A stretch of DNA of 64,000 nucleotides from Amphiura filiformis (taxonomy: Eukaryota; Echinodermata; Ophiuroidea; Amphilepidida; Amphiuridae): contig NC_092635.1 of the NCBI RefSeq assembly GCF_039555335.1, forward strand, positions 65,747,558 through 65,811,557, read 5' to 3'. Every line of letters begins with the position of its first letter. The stretch's first letter is position 1. The notes beneath the pieces were generated by a model, which saw only the letters and a list, made by a program, of their open reading frames with translations, did no database searches and was not told the DNA's origin. Both the position numbers and the translations under genes were made by a program. Positions 10,623 to 25,600 of the stretch are shown here, piece by piece.

Positions 10623-13600
10623 CTGTGAAAAGAAATATTTGCATTAATATATTAAGTGACAGGTTTTAATTAATGAGGGGTCCATTTCACTAAACTTTTA
10701 AACTCTTGTTACCGTTTGTAAAGTTACGAATACCCAATAGTAACTTTACAAAGGAACCCTGTAGTAAATCACTATTACTTATGAAGGGTATATACTGGTC
10801 GTATGTTTATAGTGAAATGGAACTTATGACTCGCGTATGTTACAAACGATTTCGAAGCTTGTATCCAAACCATGTTTAGTTCAAAAAACATGTTTCTGAT
10901 TTATCTGTGCGATATTGCAATTGGTTGTGATGCTATAGGTATAGTAATTTCAGTTGGATGCACCATTACAAAGCAAACAGTGGATGGATGCACAGTAACA
11001 ATACTGTGTGAGGCCTTTGTTTCCCAAATGAGAACAATAGTCTGCATATTGTTAAGCAGCATTCTTGTGGTAATAATGGCTTGTTGATAGTACAACTCAT
11101 TGTTGCTAATGTTAAACTTATCAAAGTAGTTGTGATTGTATCACACAAGTAAATGAGACACATGTGGTTGTGGACTTAACATAACATGGTTTAGAAACAA
11201 GCTCTTCAAATATCTTACCAACGGAGGTGGAAGAGGTGTAATGCCTCCTGCCATTGCATCATTCCTGTGATGGGTTGTAATTGTTGTATGACTAACCATA
11301 GTCCTAGCACTAGGTGTGGCTGGACCTCCCTTAACAGAACCTGAAGAGCAGAGAAATAAAAAACACACAAACATGTTAGGTTAATGGAACATTGTCTGGA
11401 ATAAGTTGTACTTTATATTTGACAGCTTTTAAGGTGGTACTACACCCTTGCCCAATTTTGTGCCTATTTTTGCATTTTTCTCAAAAATTATAGCGCATTG
11501 GTGACAAGTAAGATATGTATATTATAGGGGCAAGGACTACAACTACCGCACTGGAAATTTTATTTCAGCACAGACAACAGTTGTGGAGTTACAGTCAAAA
11601 ATGAGGGAAAACCAATATTTGATCAATAAATCAATAACTACTTGCCTAGAGTAGAATTTTCAGTGTAGTACTTGCCCCTATAATATACATATATAATTTT
11701 TGAGAAAAATGCAAAAATAGGCACAAAATTGGCCAGGGGTGTTAGTACCCCCCTTCATCACATTTCAAAAGACAGTTAGTGCTGCAATGTGACAAAATGG
11801 CTAAGAAAGTGAACTTGGACATAAATAATTCTAAAAGTCATTTTCTTTCTTATTCAGTCTGAATCAAGGCAGCTAAGCTGGTGCTCTGGTGCCCAGTGTC
11901 AGAAGAATCGGAAAGCACCGTAAAAAAAACTTAACAACTGTGGCAAGAAAGTTTTGCACCACGTACGTCGAAGTTCACTTTTCAAAGTGCTAACTGTTGT
12001 TACAAACACAAAACGACTGGTAAAAAAGTCTACTAAATGACCGTCAGTGAAAATTAAAATGGCAAAATTATGACGAGAACTGTCAGTGACTCTCACCCTT
12101 GCGAGTGAAAATACAGCTTATATAGCCAGTGTCAACATGGTGTTATCGGTTTGAATATTTTCTTAACATATTGGACTAACACAGCTATATGGTTTTTCAC
12201 AATGTGACAGTAATGGAAAGAAAAGTGCAAATGTTTGCCAATTCGGCACATAAAATTTTGGCAAAAAATTACGTCACAGACATAAACAACAATCTCCTAA
12301 ATTTGCATATAGCCACCATTTCACCAACTAGCTAGTCCAAGTTCCTGGTTTTATGGTGGTCTAGGTATTTATATGGTGTTTATGGTGTGAATAAAGTTGC
12401 AAATGTTTCTACAACCTACAGATAGCTCATACCTGCTTTAACAGACTCAGCAGCATCTCCAGGTATTGCACTTCTTGTCATAGATGTGCTAGATTTGCCC
12501 TGCATCCTCTGAGTAATTTGACCGTTGGAGAAGAATTTGCCTGTACGCATGGCTATTAATCTGGCGTGTGCCTCCTCTACTGCTGGATCCACAACTGTAA
12601 ATCTAGTACGAACTCTGTTACAAGAAATAATAAAAATTGTAATACGATAAATCAAAAATGATTTCTTGCAGTTGTTATTGTATATTTTGAATCGTAACAA
12701 GAAGAAATGTTTCTTGTACAAACTGTGTTAAATGAAATAATGTGTACTAAATTAGCTTCCCACATCAAAATACAGTATATTATTTCTTAAGTTTAATGAT
12801 ACTTTTTGAAATATGAAACCTGCTTCCACAAAACCTGGATAAAGTCTGGAAAATTATGATATGGATTTTGGAGATATATGTCAAAATCCAAAATGCTCAG
12901 ATGCTATATCACATATGATTACTCAAATCTTTTGTCCTTTAAAATACATCAAAATTTCTTTGATTTATACTAATTTTTGGCATGTTTATTGGATTGTATC
13001 TGAAGCCTTGGCAACTTTGCCCAAGTTTTCTATGAACATGTCTCATAATGTGATATGATTATAACATTAGTCATTTTGAACTCAGGGATGTAAGTGGGTA
13101 ACTGCTCCATTTCCAGAAAAAAACACCTTGACTGAACACTTGTGGGTGGCATTCTGTATCTATGGGGGTTTTCCGGAAAAGGCTATGGCAGGGGTTAATG
13201 GGGTTTCACCCTTATAGACCACATGACATCACTGTTTATCAACAAAGGCGAGGGACTCGTCTATCGATATGCTCGAATGAGCCGCTACACTGTTCAATGG
13301 CTTTCTTGTACTATATGAAATGTGGCGGGCGATTTAAAATGCATGTGCCCTTAGCAGACTACGATGCGTACGCACACTGCAGGGCAACGAACAATGGAAA
13401 TTGCCATAATGCGCGCGCATACTGCCGGGCAATGACGTCACATGCCAAGTGGTCTATACTGCAAAATCTTGCTTTTTTTGAAAATGTTACGTATTACAAA
13501 CTCTTTTGTAAAGCAAGAAAATATGTCGTCACTGGGTGGGAAAAACCTCATATGTACTTTTGACCCTTGAATATGGATAAAGCCTTGTAGGTGTAGACTT

Positions 13601-16600
13601 TATATTGAAGAGGTTGCTTCATCCATGTTCAAGGGCCAAAAGTACATGCAGGAAACACCTAATTTTTACTTTTGGCCCTTGAAAATGGAAAAAGACTTGT
13701 AGGTGTAGATTTTATATTGAATTGTCTGCTTCATCCATGTTCAAGGGCAAAAAGTACTTTCTTTCCTGTCCAGTGACGATGTGATGTGAACAACATCAAA
13801 AAAAGGACAAAGTGGACAACAGAAAGATGTATAGGATCATCAATCAACCAATCAACATCAGCATACCAATGAGGAGGGTGAATGGCTGTGAAATTATTTC
13901 ATTCTTACCTATGTGATGGTAGTTTTTCAGGATCTAGCCTAACAACTGATACCACATTTCCTTTGTCATCATAAGTAACATCTTTGCTCCCTGGTGGTCT
14001 CCCAGATTGAACCTGAAACATAAAGTCACAAAACCCCATCAGTCCAAATCAGGTGTACAATTTATTGAAAATTTAAAATGTACAAGCTTATAATACACTA
14101 GAACAGCTGTAGAAACACAGATGGGTTTGAGTTTTGAATCATGCTGGCGAGCTTCAAATTGCTAGCTCTGCTCATGTTGTAAACTCCTATAAATCAAAGG
14201 AGAGCTGTCAAGAAGACTCAACCAACAATAGTGAATAATTTACTTGTTCACAACATTAAGGAGAGTGATGAATCACCCTTCTGAGGACTATTTTGATGTG
14301 AACTTTTTATGCTGGCAGTGGCGGCGCCAGGAATTTTTTTTTCGGGGCATTGGGGGCAAAGTGAATTTCAGGGGGCAAAATTAGCATATTTTGCATAAAA
14401 TTGCCGCAAAAAGTGGAAATTAGCGTGATTTGGGGTTTTTGCCTCAAAAGTGGGGGTCAAACTGGGGGGAAGACAAATATTTGCCCCCGTGCGCCGCCAC
14501 TGTATACTGGTTTCATACTTTTATGCCGCTTGCCACTGAGCAGCATGACGCATGAGCATTGCAGACAAATGGACACAATCAAGGCTTGTAATTGGCTGAT
14601 ACGTGCCGCTGTGGCAAGCGGCATGAAAGTATAGCTGGCTTGCTCTATAAAAAAAGGTGATAAATCCAGGCCTAATTACTGGTAATTATCCCCTTTGGTC
14701 AATTTCACTCCCAGCTGAACAAATCCAATGATAAACCACAGTAGACAATCCAAAAGATAGAAAATTTTTATGTAATAATGTTATTATGGGACCTGTTGGC
14801 ACACTTTTCACACCATTTTGACAGCCCTATAATCAGGGTATCGAGGGATATTAATTGGAGGGATTTGTGGTTTTGATAGTTATTCCTTTTTCGTAGAGCA
14901 AGTAGGGTATACGAGAGGGGCATTAGAGGATTTAAATAAAATGCTCTCACTTCAGTAGTTCTGTAATGTGTAAGCTGTAAAACCAGTGTTGGAGGATTAC
15001 TCAAGTCCCGACTTGGACATTTATTTTGCAGAGGACTTGGGCTTGAGTTGCATGTGGTTTGGTATACTCTCAACTAACTGACTTATAAACAAACCTTAAG
15101 TATTGAATGGCATGATGAAGGCAAATGTTCAAAGAAACCATCCGTTTTCTGTTGCATTTCCTCTTGTGTTTCCTTCTTTTTCTTCTCCATCTCTCGTTCC
15201 AACTCATCCAGCGTTTTGTTCATGTTTCTCAGTCCAGCTGATTTGAGTGGTCCCCTATAGGGTTTGAATTTCACTCGTCTTGGTTTGCTTGGCTGCTTCA
15301 CCTGCATGGCAAAAAACTTATGTGGTTAACTGATTTGATTGTTTAAGCTACATATATGAAATATACACCATTTCAAATTGTTTGTGTTGAATAAAAATAG
15401 AGCATCCCTTACAAATAGATGTGCTCAAGCAGGGCACAGGACTATGAAGTATCTGACCTGGGAACTGCAAAAATCACCAAAAACAAGCAAGTAAGTTAAG
15501 GCCAAGTAAAATAAATAACATTTATCCAAACTTTCTCAAAATTTGGTAAGGGAGGCCCTTATTATTTGTTGTTATAAATTGACCATTCATTTCTGTGTTA
15601 AATGGCAATTGCAAAGGCTTTGTCAACATTATCAATCATAAAAATGGGACAGGTCCCTAATTTTTTTTCCGCAAAGCCACCCCTATCTTGAATAAAGTGT
15701 TTGCAATGTGTTTATAAATGGCTCTCTTTTATGCTGAGACAAGATTTAATCAATAACGTGATCCGAGATTATTATTGGAAGAAGGGATATGATTCAAAGA
15801 TCAGTATTCACTCAACCCACTTCACCTACCGGCTCTGAATCTGGTATGCTTTCCTCTTTCGGTGTCTCTGCTTCCTCTGGTCTCTGTTCCTCTTCGTCCA
15901 ATATCGTAAGTGTCTCATTCACTGTAGATGGCAGGTCTTCAAGTACCTCCAGCACCTCCTCTGGTTCTTCTGACTGGTGACTGACCTGGGTGACTTCTGT
16001 GTCTGGTTCTGACACAGGTGGTGACACTGGGGGTAGTGGGTGACGAGGTACAGAACCTTGTGCCCAGGCATCGGGCAGACAAGGCATTGGCTCTGGGATT
16101 TGAATGAAAATGAGATGAAACAATTCAGGATAAGTCAAATCCTTAATGCCTGATAATAATGGGAGTTCCAGGTTTATGTTTTTGGACCAATGCAGCTGCA
16201 TGGACTAATGGCTGTTGATTCTTTTATTCATTTAAAAGAGGTAACCGACACAGGTGCTTAAAGACAGTAGTGTATATGGTCAATTCCAGCGAAAGCGGGA
16301 CAAAATTCTCTCTATGTTAACTTTCCACTTTAAAATGCCATTAATAAAGGAAATCACGTTATTGATGGAGCATATCATGTCACGTCCAATGTGCTCTCTT
16401 TGTGCATAGGCCTTTACTAGCAAGTCATACCAGGGGACAAGTTATGATGGCTTAAATGAATTGGCGTTACCCACGAATTCAAAGATAAAGCACCATATAT
16501 GTCATTGAATGTCCTTCAATCAAAATGAAATTATTACCGTTAGAAAGAGCGTTTGCATGATCTCTCATCATATGTAAAACGATTGAATTCCACCAAAGTT

Positions 16601-19600
16601 TGTGGACTCTAGAGGCCATTAAGTCAATTTGGCAAATAATTTTGTTACCCGCGTATCAAAAATAAAATGATCATTCTGAAAAATGTTAAGTGAATATGCC
16701 ATAAATGACTATATCATGAAACGAAGTTTCGTTCTATAATTCTGAGGTCCAAGTGATTATTTTATGCAAATACGTTTTACCCATAAAATTCCATAAAATC
16801 AAATTTGACGTTACCCACGTATCAACTGTTACCCACGAGTCCAGCAAATATAATTGCCATAACTTAAATTAACATTTAATGACTTTGGACACAGAATTTA
16901 GTTTGACAAGCGCTTAAAATTGTAAATCGTAAAAATAAGTTCACCGCTTAAAAAAGAATCTACGACGGTTTAAACTTTTGTTACCCACGAATCCCGAATA
17001 GATGCTAACCTTGAAAAACAAGGAGATTGTTTATTTAAAGTTTAAATCAGCACATATGCAAGCCATGGGTATGCTATAATTTTTACAGTACTTACAGTTT
17101 ATGCACCTAAGAAAAGCATAAACCCCAAAGCGGTACTATAGTACTTATAGCTTTACCCACAATTGGCGTTACCCACGAATCCAAGGATTTACTCGTATAT
17201 TATTTGTTTCTTATGCATCTTAACATTTTGAAAACATGCGAAATAGGTTCTAAAACAGTCCTGTTTAATAGCGTCCTCTTGAAGGTATACTGAAGCTGTA
17301 TCATGAAGTTTTGATTGATTATCCTAAATTACCATTTTTTGGGTAAATGCAATTGGTTAGAGAAACGGGAATCATTGAAACACAATGGAGGAATAACCGC
17401 ATGGTGGTTTCCAACCTTCTGTAATATTGTCTATTTTGCGCTTACCAATACATACCTTCAAATATGTGTTACCCACGAACATTTTGGTTACCCACGAATC
17501 CCTACTTAAATTATAGTTAACAATGTATTGATAGTGTTTTAGTTCATAGGAACTGTCAAACACGAGTTAATAGAATATTGCTGCATGAAAATATGGAATT
17601 ATTTTACTAAAATAATAATATAAAACTGTTTGCTCTGTCTATTTGAATTTGGCAACTTCATTATTCTCAAAATTTTTATACCCAAAATGCCATAATGATC
17701 CATTCTAAATATTCCATGTAGTTTGTATTTTGATTAAAATTCATTTTAGTGCCATTGCAGCCTGAATTATTGACATACGGAAAAGTATTTTTTATTTTTA
17801 TTAACAAAAATTAATAGGAATTGCTATTTTCCAGACGCTGTTACCCACGAATCCATCCGAGATCCTCATCCTGCGACGAGATACAAAATCTAACTTTATA
17901 TTTATATGAAGCATTTATTCTAATCTTTCGAAATAATACAGTAATGTTAAATGACAGCCACTTTGGAAAGAGTTCAAGAATTGACACAATCTTAACTGTA
18001 CACCTGGTTCTTTCTTAAAATGTGTAATAACCAAAATATTTCTTTGTAGATATATGTAATAAAATTCTATTTTACGTTCAAAGTCTTCACCGATTTCTAG
18101 TGTATATGAGTCACACATAAAATATTGAAAGATATTAAAGAAAGTGAAATTTTATGGCGTACAACAGGTGAAAAAGGCTTGAATTGTGGGTAACATGCAT
18201 ATCGCATTTAACACTTTATTTGGTCTAGCAAGAAAAGTTATTTTTCAATCCGATGGCACTTCCACCTGATGATTCACTAGATATGATCGTCTCATTTGAT
18301 AAGTCTAGAATTGAAAAGGAAAACATTTTCAAAATGGCCCCCAGAGAGAATTTTGTCCCGGTTTGGCTGGAATTGACCATATATATTTATCACCCTGATG
18401 TGGCAGTGACGTCTGTTACCGTCAGAATTCCCTTTTTTATAGACTACTTGTTTGTCACAGCATCTGCACTGCCGCTATGGTTTCTGGGAAAAGCAAAATG
18501 GCTGCGCCCATGTAAACTGTCGATCGTGGTAACGGAGATGCAGTGATGATACGGTTTTCTACCGTCAAATATCGTATTTGTACTCATCTAGAACATAACT
18601 TAGATCATCAATGATCACAGAAAGAAGACCAAGATGTTGTAAGGAAAGGTTACAATAAATGTACAACTTTATTGAATGTCAAAATAAGACTTTACAGAAG
18701 CATTCTATTGTTCGTGTTTATGATGTGTGTACATGACGCGTTATGGAAAAGCGTTCAACTAGGCATCTCCAGTAGGAATAGTATTGCACAATAGGTGTGT
18801 AACCTACATTCTAGTAGAAAACCTCATCCTACCGAAGGAATTCGAAACTCAAAGAACAATGCAGTGTTTCTGTAAAAGCCGATAAAGATTAGACTGAGTG
18901 AAGTACTAACAAATAGGCTGTTTACTTCAACATCAGGTCTATGGTGGAACTATAAATAGGCCTATGGAAATCCTGTAGTAATCCGTGAGATAAACGGACG
19001 CCCAAGACGTTAATGAACAGTGGAAAGAGTGCATGCATATGAATAACAATGTCACTACAGTCAGTTGGTGACTAAAGCTTACGTACCGTAGTTTATGCAG
19101 AGCTGAGTTGTGGAACCCTGCTGTTACAATAACGTCAGAAACATGCCACCCTCCATCCATCGATCATGTGAAAAATAATTTGTGAAGCGTCACAGACTAG
19201 ACAGTGTTAGAAACTATTGGCTCTACATAGTTAAAACTCAACTCGTAAAACAAAGAACAGCACCAATAGAAGTACGAAGTTCAAGGTGTACAACAGAAAT
19301 CAGAATCCGTTGTCACTGTGATGCAATAAATCACATGAATATAAGCTTGTGAGAAAATTATGACTGCTACGTCTGATGTCATGAGGGGCCAGAATAAAAT
19401 AACATTTGCTGCCAAAGAAAGAGTCCATACCGTGCTGTAGCAAACAGTGCCACTGCGACAGTGCCAAATGTGTATTGACTTTAAAATAATTGAAGTAGAT
19501 TCAAATCAAGACAAGAATCATGAGTGGATATAAATACAGTGCAGCCTCAGTAAGCAGGTCACCCAGTGGGTTCACGTCCGTCAGCAGGCGTTCAAATGCC

Positions 19601-22600
19601 ATTGCAAAAAAGGCTGAATTGCTATGCCGAGCTAGGGCATTGAGAAGAAAAATAGAGCTCGAGCGACGAGAGCTTGAGATTCAGCATGAAAAGGAATTGC
19701 TTGCGATAGACACTGAAATGGAAGTCGCCAGGGCTAAAATGGAAGTGTTAGACATGCGTGAAGATCATGATGGCAGGCGTATGTCCCAAGTACAGTCTGT
19801 AGACAGTCTTGTGGAACCTGTAGACAAGGCTGCGTCAATAGAGAAGTGGCTTGAAGTTGATAATGTCCATCCTGAAGATGGGCCTAATGACAATGACAGC
19901 AGTTTATTCATGTATCAAACGCCACTACAGCGAGAACAGTTACAGAACAGTCAAGTCACACATTATAGTCAGCAAGGCCAGTCAGCCAGCGGTAATCAAC
20001 ACGCCTATGGTCAGCGACAGCGAGAACAGTTACAGAACAGTCAAGTCACACATTATAGTCAGCAAGGCCAGTCAGCCGGCAATAATCCACACGCCTATGG
20101 TCAGCGACAGCGAGACCAGTTACAGAACAGTCAAGTGACACATTATAGTCAGCAAGGCCAGTCAGCCAGCGGTAATCAACACGCCTATGGTCAGCGACAG
20201 CGAGAACAGTTACAGAACAGTCAAGTCACACATTATAGTCAGCAAGGCCAGTCAGCCAGCGGTAATCCACATGCCTATGGTCAGCGACAGCGAGACCAGT
20301 TACAGAACAGTCAAGTGACACATGAATATAGTCAGCAAGGCCAGACAGCCAGCGGTAATCCACATGACTATGGTCAGCGACAGCGAGACCAGTTACAGAA
20401 CAGACAAGATGATCACGCCAGTCAGCTGAGCGAACTGACTCAGTTACTAATTCAACAACAAATAAGAGCTTCACTTCCAGAACACAGAATAATGAAGTTC
20501 GATGGTGACCCACTGAAATTCCCATCCTTCATGAAATCATTTGAGTTTGGAGTGGAAGACAGAACTGCAGACCCAAGAGATAGACTTAACTTTCTCTGGG
20601 AATACACCAATGGAATACCAAAAACAATGGTAGGTGAGTGTCTACATTATGCAGATCCACAAGAAGGATACTCCAGGGCAAAGGAATTGCTAATAGAAAA
20701 GTACGGTCAGGGTCTCAAAATCGCACAAGCAGTCTTGCAAAGAGCTCAGACATGGAGTGAGATTAAGGATCATGATGCTTGAATGCGTTAGCGCAGTTCT
20801 CCACTTTTATGACAGAGACAGCTGGCATGATGAGGAGCATTCATGCTCTTGGGGAGCTGAACCACACCACGAGTCTCCAAATGCTAGTATCAAAGCTTCC
20901 ATACAGATTGAAAGCGATGTGGAGAAATGAAGCTGACAAGATCCAGTACGAAGAAGGTCGCCCCATTGTCTTTGATGATTTGGTGAGATTTGTGAGCCGT
21001 CAATCTAGAATTGCATCAAATCCAGCATTTGGATCTATCGGCAGAAGAACCGACAACAAAACCGACAAGCCTAGTAACACTAGTAAACCAAGGAAGCAAG
21101 CCTTTGCTACCTCCGTGGAAGAATCACAAAAATGTTGGCACTGCCATGCCAAGGGTGAAAGACACAACCACCTGCTGGTGGATTGTAGAAAGTTTGCCAA
21201 GCTAAGCAATAAGGAGAAGGCAGACTTAATCTTCAAAGGTGGATTGTGCTTTGGTTGTCTTGAAAAGGGCCACACCAAGTCAAGCTGCACAGTACTGTTA
21301 AAATGCAGCAAATGCAGTAAAAATCACCCAACCATATTGCATGATGATGACAGAAAACAGGCAAAGGACAAGCAAGATAAAGCAAAGGAAAAGAAGCAAG
21401 ACAAGACAAAGACAAGCCAAAACCAGGTTCAGGTGAACACAGGAGCCATCGGAGTTCAGGCGAACACTTTAATGGTCATTGTGCCTGTTCTGATGAAGTC
21501 TGAAAGCCAGGACGACAGAATAAAAAAGTACGCAATCATCGATGAAGGCTGCGGAGCAGCATTTATCGATCCGGATCTCTGTGAATCATTAAACTTAAGA
21601 ACCAAAAAGACAAGGCTTGTAATAAGCACGTTGGCATCGAAGGACGCATCAGAGTCCAGCATTGTGGTAGATAGACTACAAGTGGGTGGTGTTGACGGTG
21701 AGAACTACATCGATTTACCTCATCAAACATATGTGAAGAGTGGTATTCCAGTTACCCTAGAGGACATGCCCACACAAGAGGATCTAGAAAAATGGCCACA
21801 CTTGAGAGACATCCAACTCCCAGAGTTTCCTAACACAAGAAATGCTATTCCAAGGGTGACGGTCATCATTGGTATGGATATACCAGGTGCCACCGCACCT
21901 TTACAGACAGCAGTAGGAGGCCCTGGGGATCCGTGACGGAATCCTGACCCCATTAGGGTGGACAGTGCATGGGATTGTAAAGTGCCAAGGCAAAGAAGAG
22001 GTTATGGCAAACTTTTGCAAGGTAGAAAGAGAAAGTGAAACGAGTGGAGAAAATCTGGAACAACTGTTCCGTGCTTATGTTGAAAGGGACTTTACAGAGA
22101 AACTTGGAGATGACAGGAAGCTGTCGGTACAAGACAGGAGATTCATGAAGATCATGGAAGAGACACAGTTGGAAGATGGCCATTACTATGCACCATTACC
22201 CTTTAAGGAGGATGATCCACAGTTTCCCAACAACAAGACACAAGCAGTCATGTTCACAAAGCAGTTGAAGAAACGCCTGGATAGAAGTGAACAACTGCAA
22301 CAGCAGTATACAGAATTCATGAACAAACTAGAGAATAAGAACTATTCTGAACCTGTTCCAAAGGAAGATTTGAACCGTAGAGATGGTAAAGTGTGGTACC
22401 TTCCACACCACGCTGTTCAACATCCGCACAAGCCAAAAGTGAGAGTAGTTTTTAACTGTCCAGTGTCCTTTGGAGGTACATCGCTGAATGAACAATTACT
22501 TCAGGGACCTGATATGACGAACAGCCTGTATGGAGTTCTGCTTCGTTGGAGAGAAGAAAGAATAGCCATGATGGCGGATGTGGAACAAATGTTTTACAAA

Positions 22601-25600
22601 GTACGAGTACCACAAGATGACAGTGATATGCTACGCTATCTATGGTGGCCTAATGGAGACACAGCGCAAGACCTTAAAACCTACAGAATGAGGGTACACG
22701 TCTTCGGAGCCACATCCTCACCCAGTGTTGCCAGCTACTGGCGCTAAAGAAAGCAGCCAATGATAACGAACAAGACCATGGTAAAAGAGTAGTAGAAGCA
22801 GTCAACACCGACTTTTATGTTGACGACTTCCTAAAGTCGGTTCCCACTGAAGAAGAAGGAATAGAAATAGCTAGCAACATCACAGCCTTGTTGAAGAATG
22901 CAGGATTCAACCTGGACAAGTGGCTAAGTAATAGCCGAAAGCTACTCAAGCGATCCCAGTGAAAGAAAGAGCCAAGGAAGTGAAGGAGCTCGATCTCAGC
23001 CATGACGCCTTCCAACAGAAAGAACTTTAGGAGTTCTTTGGCACGTGGAGGAAGATAAGATAGGGGTAGGAGTAAAGGACGTCGACCTAAGACCAACCAG
23101 AAGGAATGTTCTCTCTGTGTTGAGTCGGGTATATGACCCGATAGGAATCACGTCACCATACGTCCTGAAGGCGAAACAGATTCTCCAAGCATCTACCAAA
23201 GACAAGATTGGATGGGACCAAGACATAAGCAAACAGCAAGAGAAGCAGTGGAATACTTGGCTAGAAGACCTTCCTAAGATAGAGAAGATCAAGATCGAAA
23301 GGTGTTACAAGCCTAAGGATTTTGGGAACGTGATTGATACTCAACTTCATCACTTCGCTGATGCAAGCCAAGAAGGCTACGGGACTGTGTCATACTTAAG
23401 ATATGTGAATGAAAATCAGCAAATACATTGCGCATTTGTTACCGCCAAGTCACGTGTGACACCCCTCAAGACACACACGATCCCGAAGTTAGAGCTTACG
23501 GCAGCAACATTAGCTGTAAAACAAGAAACCGCCCTAAGAAGAGAGCTTAACATTGAGATCAGTAACTCTACATTCTGGTCAGACAGCCAGACTGTCTTGA
23601 AGTACATCAACAATGAGAAATCCAGATACCCAGTATTTGTAGCCAACAGAATTGCCATAATTAGAGAAAGCACAGATCCCCAGCAGTGGCGGTATTGCCC
23701 CACAAAGCTAAATCCTGCAGATCATGCTTCACGTGGACTGAATGCTGGAGCCCTTACCGGTAAGACAGAATGGTTGAATGGACCAGCCTTCCTCTGGGAA
23801 TCTGAACAACATTGGCCTGAAGTCAATCAAGATTTGACAGAGACAGAAGATAGGAAAAATGAGAAAACAGAAGCAGGTACAACAGTATGCGGAATCCAAG
23901 CAAGTGAAGTGAGAGAAGCTGCAGACAACTTGATACAGTATTACAGTGACTGGGTAAAGTTGAAGAGAGCAGTGGCTTGGTGGACCAAATTCAAGGAGTA
24001 CCTGCAAAAGAAGCTTAAAGGAGCAGACAAAGAGACCCTAAAGAGAGAATGTGGAAAGATTACCACTGAAGATATGTACAAGGCACAAACTGCCATTCTG
24101 AAGTACGTACAAAGACAGACATTTCCAGAATACAGGACCCTACAAGCTGGCACCAGCCATGTGAAGAAAGGATCTTCCATAGCTAATTTAGATCCAGTTA
24201 TGACGAAAGACAGCTTGTTGCAGTAGGTGGAAGACTGCGACATGCCACAATAACAGAAGCTGCAAAGCATCCGATCATATTACCCAAAAATAGTCATATC
24301 TCAACACTGATAATCCAGTATGTTCATCGAAGCAACAAGCATCAGGGAAGAGAGCACGTATTGGCTGAATTAAGACAGAAGTATTGGATTATCAAAGCAG
24401 GAGTTGTGGTAAAGAATCTGGTCAAGAAATGTGTGGTGTGCAGAAAGGTGCAAGCAGCTGTGAGCAGTCAAAAGATGGCAGACTTGCCAGCCAACCGCCT
24501 ACAGGCAGATGAACCACCATTTACCAACACAGGTGTTGACTACTTCGGTCCATTCCTGATTAAACAAGGCAGGACAACAAGAAAGCGCTACGGGGTAATA
24601 TTCACATGCCTTGCCAGTCGCACAAGCAGTACATCTGGAAGTAGCGACCAACTTGGACACAAGTTCATGTATAAACACACTGAGGCGCTTCATGAGTAGA
24701 AGAGGACCAGTGAAACAAATACACTCAGATAACGGCACTAACTTGGTTGGTGCATCAAGAGAGTTAGAGCAAGCACTTCATGAGTTAGACCAGGAGGTAA
24801 TAGAGAGATTCTCTACAAACCAAGGAATCACTTGGAACTTTAACCCTCCAGCTGCCTCACATCATGGAGGTGTATGGGAGAGGCATATTAGAACAGTGAG
24901 AAAAATACTGAATGCCATCTTAACAGAGCAATACTTGAAGACCTGTCGAGGAGAGGAGGAGCTGCACACATTCATGTGCGGAGTTGAACACATAATGAAC
25001 AGCAGACCTCTGACCAGAGTGTCAAGTGATCCAGGGGATCTGAATGTCATCACACCGAATGGCTTACTTCTGCTGAAAAGCAATGTAACACTCCCTCCAG
25101 GCAGCTTCAATGAAAGAGACGGCTACGCCAGAAAGCGATGGAGACAGATCCAATACTTGACAGAAGTATTTTGGAAGAGATGGACCCGTGAGTATTTGCC
25201 AATGCTCCAGAAGCGGCAGAAATGGTTACAACCAACAAGGAATCTACAAGTAGGCGATGTAGTCTTAGTCGTGAGACAACAATGCCCCAAGAAACGCATG
25301 GTTAATGGGCAGAGTCCAGCAGGTCCATATTGGAAACCAAGGTCTTGTCAGAAGTGCATCTATAAAGACCAAGTCTTCAGTACTGAACAGACCTGTGACC
25401 AAGTTATGTTTACTCTTGGAACAAGAATCTTAGAGTAACTAAATCAAATCCTGAATACATTTTCACAACATTGATGAGTATGAGTGAAGTGACAAGCAGT
25501 GAACACTAAAATGACTGAATACAAGCCATACAGAAAGAGAGAACTAGCCTGAAGCCTATGCCATCAGCTAAGTCAACAAAGTGAAAAAAGGATTTTATCA

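Noticed and set aside
13162-13563. 133-residue plus-strand frame
   Set aside because: It lies in an intron of the opposite-strand gene, has no recognised domain and runs into a tandem repeat.
20226-20525. 99-residue minus-strand frame with repeats
   Set aside because: It is the antisense shadow of the gag tandem repeats.
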